A DNA stretch of 64,000 nucleotides from Haemonchus contortus (Eukaryota; Nematoda; Chromadorea; Rhabditida; Trichostrongylidae). The position numbers were made by a program, and so were the translations under genes. Position 1 is the stretch's first letter, and each line of letters begins with the position of its first letter. The notes under the pieces were generated by a model. The model did not search any database and was not told the DNA's origin. It worked only from the letters and a program-made list of their open reading frames with translations. Below are positions 20,374-33,490 of the stretch, in pieces. Location: NCBI GenBank assembly GCA_000469685.2, contig LS997563.1, positions 35,432,968-35,496,967 on the forward strand. The letters run 5' to 3'.

Positions 20374-23300
20374 TAAGTGATGTAGGATACGACGGGATCG
20401 TAGATACTTGGTGACAAGAACTGATCATAACTGATAAGAGAAAATAAGGGATCTAAGAGAGGCTATCTACCGAACAAAATTCTAATCCTTCGGTATTTAC
20501 GATGTAGCTTTGGCTGTTCAGTATGTTTAATTCGATACGACGAGTGTTAGGGACCCATTAGCGGCACTACGCTGAGCGGAATAAAACTTTGTTTATTTCT
20601 TACTATTAGATTATGCCCGTTACCCAGCAAGGTTTCAGACTCGATGAAAGATCCTCTTTGCTTGATATCATTTGCGACAAAAGTTAATCGACCGCCAGTA
20701 TTCTGGAATTCTCAACTAATGATATCCCCGTGAAGAAAAGGGTCCATTAATAGAGAACATCTGATAACTGTGCTATCATCCTTCAGAACATCTCCATTGC
20801 ATCATCTTTGATTGCTTACAGTCGGATTTTTGATGTGTATTTATTGCAAAGATAAAGAGCAAAAGTTCGAGACTTCCGAACGAAGGCGTAAGCACTGACC
20901 ATTTGCACTGCCCTGTTAGTCTGCGTCAAATTTCGTGTACAAGAAACTGTCATTTATTCCAAGAAAGGAGTGGAGAGTTAGACTTACTACAACATTATCA
21001 AAAAAGACGGGAAGCTTTCGATTTCTGTTATGTCAAAGAAGGATTTTGAGCTCTGTCTCAGTTTCATACTCTCACTCAGCTAGACAGCGGAAAAAACCTA
21101 AAAACTATAAACTTTGAAAAGGAAAAATTCTTCAGTTCAACTTTTCTCAGGATAGGGTGTTTGACACAAGAAGGAGGAGAGCCTGGCGTTAGCCGGGCGA
21201 TCCGACTGGTAAAGGATAAGAGCCCCAGATCACAAACTTTCTGTCGGTGATCAGTACCGCCCATACATCGACAAACAGAGAGAATCAACGTTAAAAAGAG
21301 TTCAACTGCGAAAAGAGGGTTGGTTGCCCAATCCGGTATCAGTTGGCGCTATTGGCTCTACGCCATGCCTGCCACATGAACGTTATTATTCTGCAAACCA
21401 GATGCAAGGTGATTTGGTTATGAAATAATGCCCGGTCACTCCGCTGCCAAGGTTATTCTAACCAGTTACCTCAAATTTGCGACTTTACACTCTCTTACCT
21501 TCATCAAATCCCACTGAGATAATTTTCAGTGGTAATGATTGATAGAAGGTGATGAAATTCCTTTGAATTAGTTCCAGGTTATTATTATGTACCAGCTATT
21601 AGATAGTCTCCAGAAGAAGGTGATCTGAGTTTGGGTTGGAGCTGGGAGCAGAGCGTCCTTCTTCGGTATATCGACTCATATGTACATGGAAAATGAGTTG
21701 CTCATCGATACCGCAAAATGAGATTTCACCTTTCAGAATCGTTATGCAGTGTAGGACGGGATTAGCTGATGATAGTGACACATGGAACGCTCGCTTGTTA
21801 ATCGCTTGCTCATTGGTACCACGTCAAATGCATTAAAACCACGGGTTTTAACAGCTCTACCCGTGGAAGTCATGTGTTACATACTAAGATTGATCCTCAA
21901 GCCACACCCATCATCGCCACATCCACCAAATCGTTTGAAGACATAAAGCATGTCTTAGCTTATCATATCAGATATTCGAGAAGGATCACAAAGTTGGCGA
22001 TCTATGGACAAAACTTTAATCTCAGACGGGACTCGAACCCGCGCTTGTGCTTCCTTAGTGAGACTTTCGGGATACTGCGGCGGAATAACAGCAGTTAACA
22101 AAGCATCAAGTTCATACTGAAGGGATTTCGCATTTAGTTGAAGTGTGCTAAACTGTATAGCATATGCGTGCTGCCATCTGGGCAACTCTTGACGCAAAGC
22201 GTTGCAGTCATTTTCCCATCTGTCTCAGCATCATGTTCACAATTCATTTCTCACCATAGTTCTACATGTCTCCAGGAACTACTTTTGAGTTATAGAGGTC
22301 CCATAGGGATGGTATGATAGAGTATGTAGGTGAAAATCCTGTCTGGGGGAGGGGGAGGGCACACATGACAGTGTTAGTATAACAAGAAATTATCACGGTG
22401 CTACATGTTAATCCGTGTTCTACTAGCACTGCAACAGAGACGAAGAGAAGAATGGGTACCGACCAACTATGAGTTTCTATGCGGGTGTAAGCCGGGGAAG
22501 GCAGTTCCCCAAACTAAGCTTCAGGAGGGAAGGAGCATCGCGGTGGGTGAGATGATAACTCCGAGCGAAAAAACATAAACTCGCTCAACCCGTTTTCGGT
22601 GTTTCTCCCTACCTGAGGCTCAGTTAAAAAACTGCATCTGGTATAACACGGACTAACACGTGTCACCGTGTTGGTATCTTGCTTACTAACATGGTTATGC
22701 TCCTTCCCTCTCCCGCCCAAAATCATCCCCTCTCCCCCCCCCCCCCCCCACCTTTCCCCTCTCCTCCCATCTACATTTTCACCATTACACCAGTGGGTAT
22801 AAGTGTGTGAGTGTAGTGACTCTGGCCAATACAGTGTCTTGGGATAATGGTTAGCCGATGTACAAGTCAAAGGCCTATCTCCCACGTGGTCGGGTACCAA
22901 TCAGGCGACAAAGACGGAATGAGAGGTCTGGTTAGCCTGGACCTTGCCCCACCGAAGCCAGGAATACTAACTCTTCCGACACAAAATACACCATCACGGT
23001 TTCATGTGATAACCAGCCGTTCATTCAGAGGTTGGAGAAAAGTAATAGTCCATTGTTGTGCAATGCATGTGATGTGTTCCCATTGAGAGCGATGTAAACA
23101 GAGAACGTTCGTAAGAAAGGAATAGCATAGTAGACAATTTCAAAGAATAATAAGCTAATTTTAAAAATCACCGGCAACTGATGGAAGAGTGCATAGAAAT
23201 GAAATATTAAAGCTGGAATCTTATCAGCAAAATCATATCAAAAGCTTGTTCAAAAGGGTTGATTTTGTGCTCACAGGTCAACTCATGCTATCACTATCTA

Positions 23301-23519
23301 TTAACAATCATTGTATCCATCAGTAAGTTCAGGATCCAGGAAAGTTCGTATACTACCAGATCGTCTATCTGCTTCTATGAATAAAGAAAGGATGAAACCG
23401 TAAAGTCATCTAGTTTGGCGATCTCGGTGTAAGGAAGGCGATGTCCTCTAGAAGGATTCTGTAAGCACAGTACCCCGGTCAGGGTCAGAATTGGTAAAAT
23501 TTAGATTTCACTATAATAT
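20374..23519. other. No gene recognised; tRNA-like B box and poly-C tract
   Basis: Only short frames without family resemblance. At 22,028-22,040 the minus strand has GGGTTCGAGTCCC with paired stems but no matching 5' half, so I do not call a tRNA. A run of 16 C lies at 22,734-22,749 near G-rich GGGGGAGGGGGAGGG (about 22,347). Confidence 0.4.
22734..22749. repeat. Homopolymer run of 16 C
   Basis: An uninterrupted C tract inside a 60-bp pyrimidine-rich stretch. Length is prone to sequencing error. Confidence 0.95.
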
Positions 23520-23735
23520 CAAAAACATTCCTCCTGGGCCGGTTAATTGGTACCACAGTCGTTTGGGAGGATAAAAGCACTGACTTGTACATCGGCTGGC
23601 CACCGCAAGTCATTGTATAGGCCACATACGCACTCATTACACAACTACGATTCTGAATGGAAGTTGAGGGCGGGGCGCATCCCTCAGACGGATTGATTGA
23701 TAACGCCAAAAATTTAATCCTTTTATCCTTTATCA
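23520..23735 (+). repeat. tRNA-derived SINE body, copy 3 (head missing)
   Basis: Body and 3' end in plus orientation: TTTGGGAGGATAAAAGCACT, TCGGCTGGCCACCGCAAGTC, GCATCCCTCAGACGGATTGA. The tRNA-like head is not recognisable, consistent with 5' truncation. Confidence 0.75.
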
Positions 23736-23871
23736 AAACAACCGGTCGGACGTGACGAAGTTATCTCGTGGACGGTCTGCTCTAATCCATCCGCCACCTC
23801 TTTACCTTTTAGTGCTAGAAGCGCACGTTGGCCGAACCTTCCCTTATACGCATAGCTCTCTTGGCATCTCA

Positions 23872-24391
23872 CCAGGGAGGGGTAGTCTACCCATCTTGAA
23901 ACTTTGAATTCAGTCCCAGATAAATCGATAGAGTGAATTCAGTCCCAGATAAATCGATGAAGTTTTGAATGCTGTTTACGAATTTGGAAATCAAAACTGC
24001 AAAATGATTTTCCTTAAAAAGTTATGGAGGCCCGACTTTTGCTCGACAGTAGTATCAATTGTCTAAAGAAATGTCAGGAAACGTTTAGAGGGCCTTTGAT
24101 AGAATGAAAAAACACTTTGCAGAAGTGCGGACAATGGCGGGGAGGGGCCCCCCATTTTACGCCCACGAATTGGGACCACTACCACTAGGTCACGTGGGCG
24201 TTTGATATGGAAGCGACGAGTTGGCATTTCCAATTGATACTACTGTCGAGCAAAATTCGGGCCCCCATAACTTTTCAAGGAGAACCATTTTGCAGTTTTA
24301 ATTTCCATTTTCGTAAACAGCATTCAGAACTTTATCGATTTATCTGGGTCTGAATTCAAAGTTGTAAGATAACTAGACTACCCCTCCCTGG
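23872..24391. mobile_element. Inverted-repeat element, copy 1 (520 bp, TSD TCA)
   Basis: Ends CCAGGGAGGGGTAGTCTA and TAGACTACCCCTCCCTGG; the arms pair imperfectly for about 190 bp. Flanked on both sides by TCA. No coding capacity, so non-autonomous. The left arm carries a tandem duplication of GAATTCAGTCCCAGATAAAT at 23,906 and 23,935. Confidence 0.9.
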
Positions 24392-24879
24392 TCAGAGGAC
24401 ATCTGCAGAGGAAAATTGAGTACTGAATTGAGAGTTAAGAGTAGTAAACTGTAGCACAAGGTACAGGTAGCTCAACGGATGATACCAATGCAGCGGGTTG
24501 CTGGGCGGGATTGGAGTCATGTGTACAGCAGTGATTTCCAAATCGTACAAACATCACGTTGCCCTGTAGCTTTTTATTTTTGACATTCCATCCCTAATTT
24601 ATCGCTCTCCAGTTCCAACAAAAAGCATCGACAGTCATCATATATTATGTGCTCTACCTGTGAACAGAGCATATTTCACAACCCTCTCGGGTAAACAGAG
24701 GAAAAGATGTAGGGCGATGAATGGGAAACACTATTTTTTGGGATGAGGAGAACAACATCCATTGGCTCTCAAGGATGCAGTATAGTTTCTGGCGAAGCTC
24801 AACAAAGATCAGAGCCCGCTGTGAGCGTTTGTGGAGGTACCAGTAGTTGCATATCCTACGTTTGCTATCTCCCCTTCAT

Positions 24880-25420
24880 TGTTCCCTTGAAGGCACCGTT
24901 CACGACAATTTTGAGATAGTCTTTCTCAGATTTCAAGTGAAAGTGTTAAAGAATAGTGCATTAGTGAGGAAGAAAGTGAGAAAATTCGCCGAATTCGGTA
25001 ATAAGGCACCCAAAAGTAGCGAAAATAGAGGTTTTACGAGATCATTTTGCCCGAATTGGCATCAGAGGGATACTTGGACGAGATTCCAGTTGCTACGTTT
25101 GTGTAAAAAACAGATTGCGTTAGGCTGAAGATGTACAAAACTGGCTTCCACTTTCGCATGAGCCTTCCTGGCGTTGATTTCCATCATGAGTGTTCCTTGT
25201 GAAAGCTGCAAAGTCCACGACGCCGTTAAAACTCGTCCACCTCGGGGTGTGGCATACAGCCAGCACGATCTTTAAACCCACTTGACGGAATATTCAGGTC
25301 GCTACCCAATCACATATGAGAAGGGAGCACAGATTCATTCTAGGGTACACCTCAGAAACCAATTTCATCGTGAATGGTGCTTTTATTCGACTAGGGGCGT
25401 TGATGATAGGGGAATTTGAC
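24880..25420 (+). repeat. Dispersed repeat B, copy 1
   Basis: Shares GAAGGCACCGTTCACGACAA, AAGTGAGAAAATTCGCC, GGACGAGATTCCAGTTGC and AACTCGTCCACCTCGGGGTG, in the same order, with 51,575-52,000. Both copies are diverged, with indels. Class unknown; no inverted ends found. Confidence 0.7.
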
Positions 25421-25429
25421 TGGGATTTT

Positions 25430-28400
25430 CTGTGACTGGGTTCCCGGCATTTGACTGGGCAATTGTCGCAACTAGCTGCGATTTACCAAAAGAGTCTGGA
25501 TTCCTGACTAAGGAAGCTATAAATGAGGTCTTCCGAACCGCGTTCATACCCTCAAAGACGACGACCAGATCAGAACGTCGCTTCAGTAGCGATGATTCCA
25601 GTGTAACAAAACTTGTAAGTCTCGGCAGTACGAAGCACTATCTTATCTATTTTATAGCGACAAGAAAAAGTATGACTTTTTACTTTGGGCTGCTGTTCTG
25701 GCAAGAATTACAACTTGCCGTTTTGCTCTGAATATATTTGAGAGGGGCCTGTCAATTGTGTAATTCCTATACTGGCGAAAGAAGCAAGCATGTGATTAGT
25801 GTCAACTAATAAAACAAAACAGGGGGCACATCGCCTCAAAAAAGGATCAGAGGAGAAGTGAGATTTGAATCTTCAAGGTATAAGGTGTTTGGAGCTGGTT
25901 TAGCTACTATTCAGGGATTGACGTTCATTCACAGCATTCCATAGCATCAGTACCGCTGAAGTTAATTGAGGATCAAGATGAACATTACTGTGTTCTTATT
26001 GTAAACGCGGGAATCTAGCCAGCATATCAATTTAGAGAGGGATCTAGTGATAAAATCGGTTTTGTTGACAAAAACCCCATTCAGTGACCGGACGATTCGG
26101 ACAGCGATATTCACAATGTGCGAAAACAGGAACATGACTGAAGTCACTTTCCAGTTATGTAGCTAGGTAGGCTTCGAGGTAGGACTTTATCGAGCCAACG
26201 ATTCAGGATTACAAGGTTCTAGGAAGCGTGCCAACCTATAAGAACTCTTACAGAATGGCCTTCTCAAGTAGGTAAAGATCAGAATATAAAAGTTTGAGGA
26301 AAGACGAGACTACAGGCAGAGATTCGATTTCTCCAGATTGAAGCCAAGCTTTGAAGACAACGCACTTTGTATCGTGTTTTAAAAATGATTCTATCACCTT
26401 TGTTGTGGTTTCACGAGCACGAAGCACGAAGAAAAACATGAAGAAAAACCTTACGGATCTGAATAATAAAGATTATTTCGCATCACGAGGATTATTCCTT
26501 TCTCTTGCTTTCGATGACACATCTCTTGTTCAGTCTATTGATCTGGGAGAGTGATTGAGATTTTTTGGCAGAAAAGACTATTAACAGACTGTAAGAATTG
26601 TAGGAAAAGGAAGCTTCGAGTTGTAGTTTCGAATCCCTTGCTGGACACTTTATCATTCTGGCTGCCTTCACGTCCAAAACTTGAAAGTTGCATTATAAGG
26701 CCAGTAATAGCACGTTGCTGGCCAGTTAATCTTGGGACTGTCCTAAGAGCAGTGAGCTTTCTTTAAAATTTTTTATCTCCTTGAACATCTTCTGAAGCCG
26801 TCTTTAGACATAAATATAGGTATATACGTAGAATGTCAATGAATGTTCAGAGCGTTCCCAATTCTCACCTTCCTTCGAATGGATATAACTCTATTTATAT
26901 TGCCTTTTTCAAGATTTTATAGCATTTTCTAGTTTTCAGAGTTGAAGGTTTCTTACTTCTAAGGAATAGTTGGAGCTATTTTCGCGTAAGAGGAAATGCA
27001 TAGCGAGATGCCGCTATGCTTATAATTCAATTCCTTTTTGAATGTTCCAAAATGTGATCTTCGGTCTTAATAACGAAGAGGAGTGCTGTAGGTACAGCTC
27101 TAAATCTCTTTTTGAGATGACTAACCCATTTAGAGGACAACGTGATGTGGGAAAACGTGTGCTCTGTGGAAGGGCAGCCCCTGGTACGGTAGCTTCCGAA
27201 GCGGTCTTGGCGGAGTGCAGCCATGACACCAAAGTTTGTTTACATTACTCATTTGTAGCCAAGGATGCCCACTAACGAACGTGCCAAAAGGCTTTTCAGA
27301 GGGTTTCGAAAGGGAGATGGGGAGGAAGGGGTGGTGGGGTTGGATAATGCTGCGACCGGAGTGATAGTGTCTGTAACCACTCCCTTACGCAACTGCCCAC
27401 TCGCTCAGCAATTCCCGTATCCTGTTCGGGCAAATCGGGCTCTAGCCCTACTCGTGCATCTTTCATGGTCGGATTTAAGCAGAGGGCTGGAGAGAAAGAG
27501 GCACAGAGAGGGCTGAACTCTTCATTTTTTTCTTGCTTTTTTAGTTTCTTCGCCTTTGACATTTCCGATTTCAGGCTTCCAATCATTCATTATGTCATTG
27601 CCCGAATTGCCTTCAAGGGAAGGTAACCCTGGCGGACTTAGGGTGCTAGTTGTCCTTGACTTGAGCTTGTCTTTACGCGATGGTTACGATTGCTTTCGCC
27701 TATTAGACACCCATTGCCATTCGCTGAATAGGATGCTAAGGTAGCAGCTAGAGTACGAAACACTCTGAAGAACAAAACATTCTGAGAAAAAACAGGCCCC
27801 TAAGCTCACAAACAACCAACATAGCTCTGATGTGTGTTAGCATAGGTGATGCGCCTTCCTACTCACAGCAGCTGATGACCGGCTCAGTGAAATCATGATA
27901 CAAAAGTGTTCCGAAAATCTAGATAAAGTTTCAAGATGGAATAAACTATAAAATGAAAGCAACAAAGAGCAGTAGTTGAATGGTGGTATAGTTGAAAAGA
28001 ATCGGAACTGCAAAGAGCTTGCTCTTGAACGCCTTCCTGGAAGTGGGCATGAACCCACTGTCGTCAACTTCATTTCTGTTTCTAGATGACTACGGCACAA
28101 TCCTTGTCGGATTTAACTTTTGCTGTAATAATCACCTCTGAAGGTTAGAGTGCATGCAAGTATAAACAGCCTAACCTCCTCTCAACACAAAAACGATAGC
28201 TTCGGTTTCCAGTTAAACCGATTCGAGTAGGCACACTTGGCTCAGTACAAGTGCTAGGTAGGACTGTGAATCGGTTCCACATTAATGTCGTCAATTAAAT
28301 AGTGTATCAAATAAGACTAACAATGAGACCAGATGCTTTCGGGGATCGCGAATTGCCCTCTTCTCCTTCTACCATTTAGTCATCTTAACTTAGGTTCCAC

Positions 28401-29435
28401 TGGAACACCAATAACTTGGAAATTCATTGACGCTCTTCTTTGTAAACAACTTCGTCGAAAGGACAGATCCATAAATTGTAGAAGAACAGCAATAAATGTC
28501 ATCGAGGTATTTCAGAGTCGATGGTCCTTCGAAGAGTTGCCTACACTTAAGACAATCACATGATCAACGAACAACATTTGAGTGCCAGGCAGGAAGATTG
28601 TAATAAAAACTTATAGCAAGCAAAGATTAAGAGTTCGATTTGGTGGAGCACGCAAAAAAAGAATCAGATAGGCACAACCGCTCTTCTGTCTGGCACTGAT
28701 GATTCACGGAGTTTAAGAGCAAGATCTATAGAATGTATTGAGCCATCGGAATACTAATGACCGATGCCCTTGCGTCTAATCATTCTTGACTGCGTAGGAA
28801 TTGCGTAGGACGATGGAACGTGGAATAATTCCCAAAGAAATAGTCCCCTACGTAGAGCTGGTTAATGTCCGAGTACATTAGAACCAGTTCATTTTTTCCG
28901 GGATATCTTTCTGGCTAGATTTGACCAGACCACAAACTTAATAGGAGTGGAAAGTGTCACGTGTCACGCGAAAAAAATTATGATTTTTTAAAGAGGTCCA
29001 GAATAGCTCCTTTGGAACCCTTTCGCGACCACTGTTACGTGTGTAGTCAATCGTGTTCGAGTACAGCTCTGGCCGTACTTGTCCGAAAAAAGAGGGAAAA
29101 CCCTCCGAGAAATGTTTCCGTGTGTATTTTCAGAATTTTACTTCTTTCTTGTAAGAAAAAAGTGGATTCCAATCATTAATTTCTAAAAATTTTCAACATA
29201 GATATTCGGCTTGTTCCTGTCAAGAAAAAAAGAAGAAACAAGCTCGTCGTCATAGAAGACCCTCATATCGATGTCTAGAATATATGACTATATTCCTGCA
29301 AATCTCCTTTCCCAAATGAGGATCACAGAAATCATCACGTTTGGAGACTGGGGCAAATGATACGATCAAAACTTAGCAGTGTCATGAACGGGGCCCAAAA
29401 GAATTTATTAAAAAAACGATCGCCTTCTCAAAAAA
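25430..29435. other. 4 kb without a recognisable gene
   Basis: Both strands carry only frames under 100 codons with no motif I know. The frames at 25,432-25,731 (99 codons) and 27,265-27,590 look like chance openings: both strands are open and there are no paired splice sites. Confidence 0.45.
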
Positions 29436-29439
29436 TCCC

Positions 29440-30190
29440 AGTTTTTGAAGAAGGGATCCCGAGCGGGGGATCAAATGCTGGTCGAATCCGACAAACCTTG
29501 TGAAAAGATGGGATTTCGACTGAACTTAACGAGAACTATGCTGAGAAGCGGGATGTTCCCTGATGCTCCTTTCACGTTAAACGAATATCTCCGAATGCTC
29601 CAGCTATGTGTATCTAGGTCGGGAAGTCAACATGATGAACGACCTAGCTCCGGAGCTGTGCAGAAGGAAACGCGACGCATGGGAAGCATTCAAGAGTATC
29701 GAGGGAGCAGTGAAGAAGAAAAAGAACATAAGACTCCACGCTCACCTTTTCGACACTGCTGTCCTTCCTGCTTTGACGTATACCTCGGAGACTTAGACTC
29801 CACGAAAGCAATATGAGGATGCTGTCACGTTACTCAATGCGCTTTGGAAAGGTCGATGCTGAGAATTACCTAGACACGCAAATGCGGAAGGGAACCCGGA
29901 ATTCCGAGAACCCCAACGAACGGAGATCAAGGATGTCGTTGTTTACGGCAAGAAAGCGAAGATCAGGTGGGCCGGACAAGTTATGCGATATCGTGATGAC
30001 CGTTGGACCAGGGCGGTTACCTACTGGAACACTCAGAAAGTCGAACAAACACCAGGGCGTTATTTCTTCATGAAAGCTCTGAAGTAAAGGATTGTTGTGC
30101 CTCGTGTTCCCCGAGCGATCTGTCTGGATCACTACGGCTCGCGACAAGGATGGATGGACACGTTTCTAGCGTCCGCTCGAGGAAATCGAT
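29440..30190 (+). mobile_element. RTE-like retroposon, 5'-truncated C-terminal end
   Basis: Frames read LNLTRTML, DAPFTLNE, then SSYVYLGREVNMMNDLAPEL, LHAHLFDTAVLPALTYTSET, and later IRWAGQVMRYRDDRWTRAVT and RVPRAICLDHY. This is the end of the reverse transcriptase (Y-V-Y-L-G-R, LPALTY-x-SET, the R-W-A-G-H-V-M-R motif) of RTE-type elements that are abundant in hookworms. Two or more frameshifts and a stop right after TSET. The catalytic part of RT and the endonuclease are missing. Confidence 0.92.
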
Positions 30191-30966
30191 GATTAGCGGG
30201 ACCACAGGTGGCATGTGATAGAGGTGATATTCCTTTGGGCACACGCACATATGATATCAAACTTGAAATTCCAGAAATAAAAGATGTCCCAGGACCACCC
30301 AGTATATAGAACGGAAATATAGCTAAATAAACTCAAAATAAACAGCTGTGTCCCTCGGAAAAAGGTGTAGTTCCCATGAACGCTATGTCAATACATAATC
30401 GTTCTCGTTGATTCAGATCATATGATGCTATTATCAAACTCCTCGGCCACCTGAACTGAGTACGTTCCGTGATTAACATTATAACTTCACCGACCGTAAC
30501 TCAGTTGTATGACTCAATGCAGAATAAGAATCCATTCAGGAACTCTAACAAAGCACTACTGAGAGAGGCTCGTTCCCACAATTCGTAGGAATCGATTGGA
30601 ACAGAAGCGATCAATTACTGAGAGATAAAGAGGATTCACCTCAACTGCGATAGAGATTTCCCTAAATTTCTCTCCAAGCTATTGGTAAAATTGAAGTGAG
30701 TTCATTTCTTAATGCAATAATTGTAAGCAAATGACTAAAGATCAAAGTCCACGATAAAGAAGCGCACCGGTGGTTTGTGGTGGAGCGATGAAATAATCGT
30801 TTATTGTGAAGGATTGAATGATATCTGAACACCTACAGCAGAGGGGCAACAGCCGTCTCATGTGTTAAACTAACAGTGAATGGACAAGGAGTAAATGTAG
30901 TGATTATAAAGTTCTCTCAGCCTGAACACACTTCTCCTCCAAGACCACAAGCCTTGGCATTCATAG

Positions 30967-31041
30967 CCGTAGACTTTGTGGCCCATCAGATGCCATCTAG
31001 GGATTCCCTAGATGGCATCTGATGGGCCACAAAGTGTACGG
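30967..31041. repeat. Nearly perfect 75-bp palindrome (37-bp arms, 1-bp loop)
   Basis: The left arm (30,967-31,003) and right arm (31,005-31,041) pair at 36 of 37 positions, around a single T. The core reads CATCTAGGGATTCCCTAGATG. Nothing on either side looks like a longer element with target duplication. Confidence 0.95.
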
Positions 31042-31584
31042 CTTCGAAAATATTTGGCGTTGGAACGTAGGGTAGCGGAGCACAACAGATTAAAGAATAT
31101 AGCTTAAATTGGCCGCTAGGGGTATGAATCAGAGCGTAACGTACAGGAGTCATACCGAAACGTCTGGCCTCCAGAAAAACCGATCAAACGAAAAACTCCG
31201 AAAGGCGCAATAATGTCAACAACATAATTTAACAAAACTTTTTCTATCAGAAACGAACATTAATCTTCTGACAGCGTAACGGATTGCCAGGAATTGCTCA
31301 ATCGCTGAATTTTGATTGCTTAACTGTGTACACTGGTCTAAAACAAACGGGCACTCTCCATTTCGTATTGATTCAAGGCGTGAAAAAGGTATTTTAAGTC
31401 AAATAAAATAGCTGGTTAAGTGGGAAGCCATGCATTTTGAATTAGAGTTTCTGAGGGACGAAAAATATATTTTGTGACTCCCGTCAAGTTTCCGATAAGT
31501 TCTTTTTCGATGAGTACTGCCTTTGTTCACAGGCGCCCCAACCTCCTTTCGGGTGAGGATAGGATTTTCCTTCTAAGGTTTTAT

Positions 31585-31745
31585 GTCAACCAATCCTTTC
31601 AATAATCCGGGGTAGACTTATGGTACAGGACCTATCTGGGAGGATAACATCACTGATTTGTGCGATGGCTGGCCACAGCAAGTCATTTCAAAAGCTATAC
31701 GCAATCAAGAATGTGAAAGGAATTCGAATGGGATGGTGCGACCAG
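31585..31745 (+). repeat. tRNA-derived SINE fragment, copy 4
   Basis: Diverged body: ATCTGGGAGGATAACATCAC, GATGGCTGGCCACAGCAAGT. The 3' block is heavily mutated; head not seen. Confidence 0.6.
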
Positions 31746-33267
31746 GAAACGGTAGCCTAGGCATAATAAAATAATTGATCCAAAAGAGATGTCATCCATG
31801 ATAGGAAGAGATCGATAGGACACCCTATTGATGTGGTGTTTCGCTCTTATCTTTCTTTTTTGATTCTATTTTCAACTGATAAGGAGAGGGGGTTGAAATT
31901 TGTGTCTTTCCAGTAAGCATATGTTGCAGCCTGCCTTCTATTTATCGCTCATTCTGGAAAATATCTTCCCTTTTTCAGTGCTCCTTGCAGACGTAGAGGT
32001 GTGGGATAAGTGGACAGAGTCGGATTGAGATTGACTTTTACACGAAACTGACTGCTTACCTGCGAAGCTCGCTCATTCAAAAGAGACTGTAGGTTGAGCC
32101 AAAGCTGTGTTATTAAGTTGGTCAGTGTAGTGTCTGAGCATTTGAGGCACGGTTCACGATTAAAAAGGTTACTGAGTTCTTCTTTTAGGAACACTCAGCT
32201 CCCTCATGGGTGGCAGAATGCTCCCACAATCCCGGTGCTCAGGGCATAGTGGAAGCCCTGTTGCTGCCGTAATTTGCTTTTAGGCCCCTCGATCGATGTC
32301 ACGTTAGACGAGCGTCGAGACAATACAGATTGCAACTGTTCGTTCTAGGACCCACACACAATCAGCTGATCGCCGAGTGATGAGGCCATGTTTTCGAGTG
32401 ACGGTACAGAGCGGAATGTCCCAGAGAGCATCCTCCGAATTCTGCAGAATTTCTGCAGACAGTACATTTTACTTCACGGCATAACCTCATTTGAATGCCC
32501 AGATTTTCACCCGCCACATATACGACGCATGAAAAAGGAACTCTGGGCAAGGGCAGGAAACGGATTTCTTGCAGCTAGGGGTCACGTGGTGCACTTTTGA
32601 AAATGGCGCGCAAACAATATCGCGCTCCAATGCCAGAGGAATAGAGGGGAAATAACTGAAACCGCTACGCGACCGCGCGCTGGCGGCGATAGATGCTCTC
32701 CGATGCGTTCCGCTCTGTAGCACCACTCGATGTTTTCCTCCCATTCTTTTTTCCTCTGTTATTCTTTTTGCTACCGCAATCCCTTTTTTAATTTCCTACC
32801 CCAAAAGGCTGAAAAAGGTGAGCTATTTTTGCTGTTACTACGGTTTTTTTTGTTTATTTATGCTTGTAAGTGAATAAATTTTTGCTCACCATAATCTGTT
32901 ATTCGCGCCAGGATCCACACGCACGCAGTAAGACACATTGTGTAGCTCGTCTGAACGCCCCACTCTTCATCATTTTTCTGCTCTCACTCTCATCCAGCCC
33001 CCTTTTTAACGTTTTTTCGAAGCCTTTTTCACTTTGGAAACACCGATTCTCGCAGTTTCTTCACCTTCATCGCACTATTTTCGATCTTGTCTTCCATTTT
33101 CCAACATAACCTGGATTACCCAAAATTATCATGAACTTTATCTTTAATCGCACCGGAAACTGGAAGTTAACTTACAGTCTTCCGTAGTGCAGTAATACTG
33201 TAACAGAAAACTTTTTCGTTCAACACTCACAGAATATACCCTTGTACCAATTTAGTTTGAGGTCTGG
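31746..33267. other. Gene-poor stretch with CpG-rich patch
   Basis: No recognised gene. The frame at 32,388-32,600 (70 codons) lacks family resemblance. 32,600-32,720 is GC-rich (CGCTACGCGACCGCGCGCTG) and may be a worn relative of repeat A. Confidence 0.35.
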
Positions 33268-33490
33268 AGCCTTCGGTCAATTCCTTCTTTGGAAGACGAC
33301 CACATGCTACTCCCATCAAGGCCCGTAGTCACGGTTTGAATGCGTGCGCGCTTTACACCGAGAGGTGGCCCTGCGATGTATAGGCCAACATTTTTGTCCT
33401 TCCAGACGAGTCAAGTACCAATCAGTAAATTAACCTATTTCAAGGTTTGGCTGGCTCGGGCGATGTTAGGTTCGATCCCTGAACAAAGCA
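33268..33490 (-). repeat. tRNA-derived SINE, copy 5
   Basis: Minus orientation: GACTCGTCTGGAAGGACAAA, GGGCCACCTCTCGG, plus the B-box side of the head (GGGATCGAACC) at about 33,460-33,480. The 5'-most part is lost. Confidence 0.65.

Noticed and set aside
22019..22090. tRNA gene on minus strand
   Set aside because: Good T-arm only; no acceptor partner, D-arm or A box at the right distance.
22514..22900. 128-codon minus-strand frame
   Set aside because: Passes through the 16-C run and flanking simple sequence, giving a Gly/Arg-rich product; artefact of composition.
30967..31041. Calling the palindrome a microRNA gene
   Set aside because: Pairing is too perfect and the loop of one base is too short for a normal precursor; more like a foldback.
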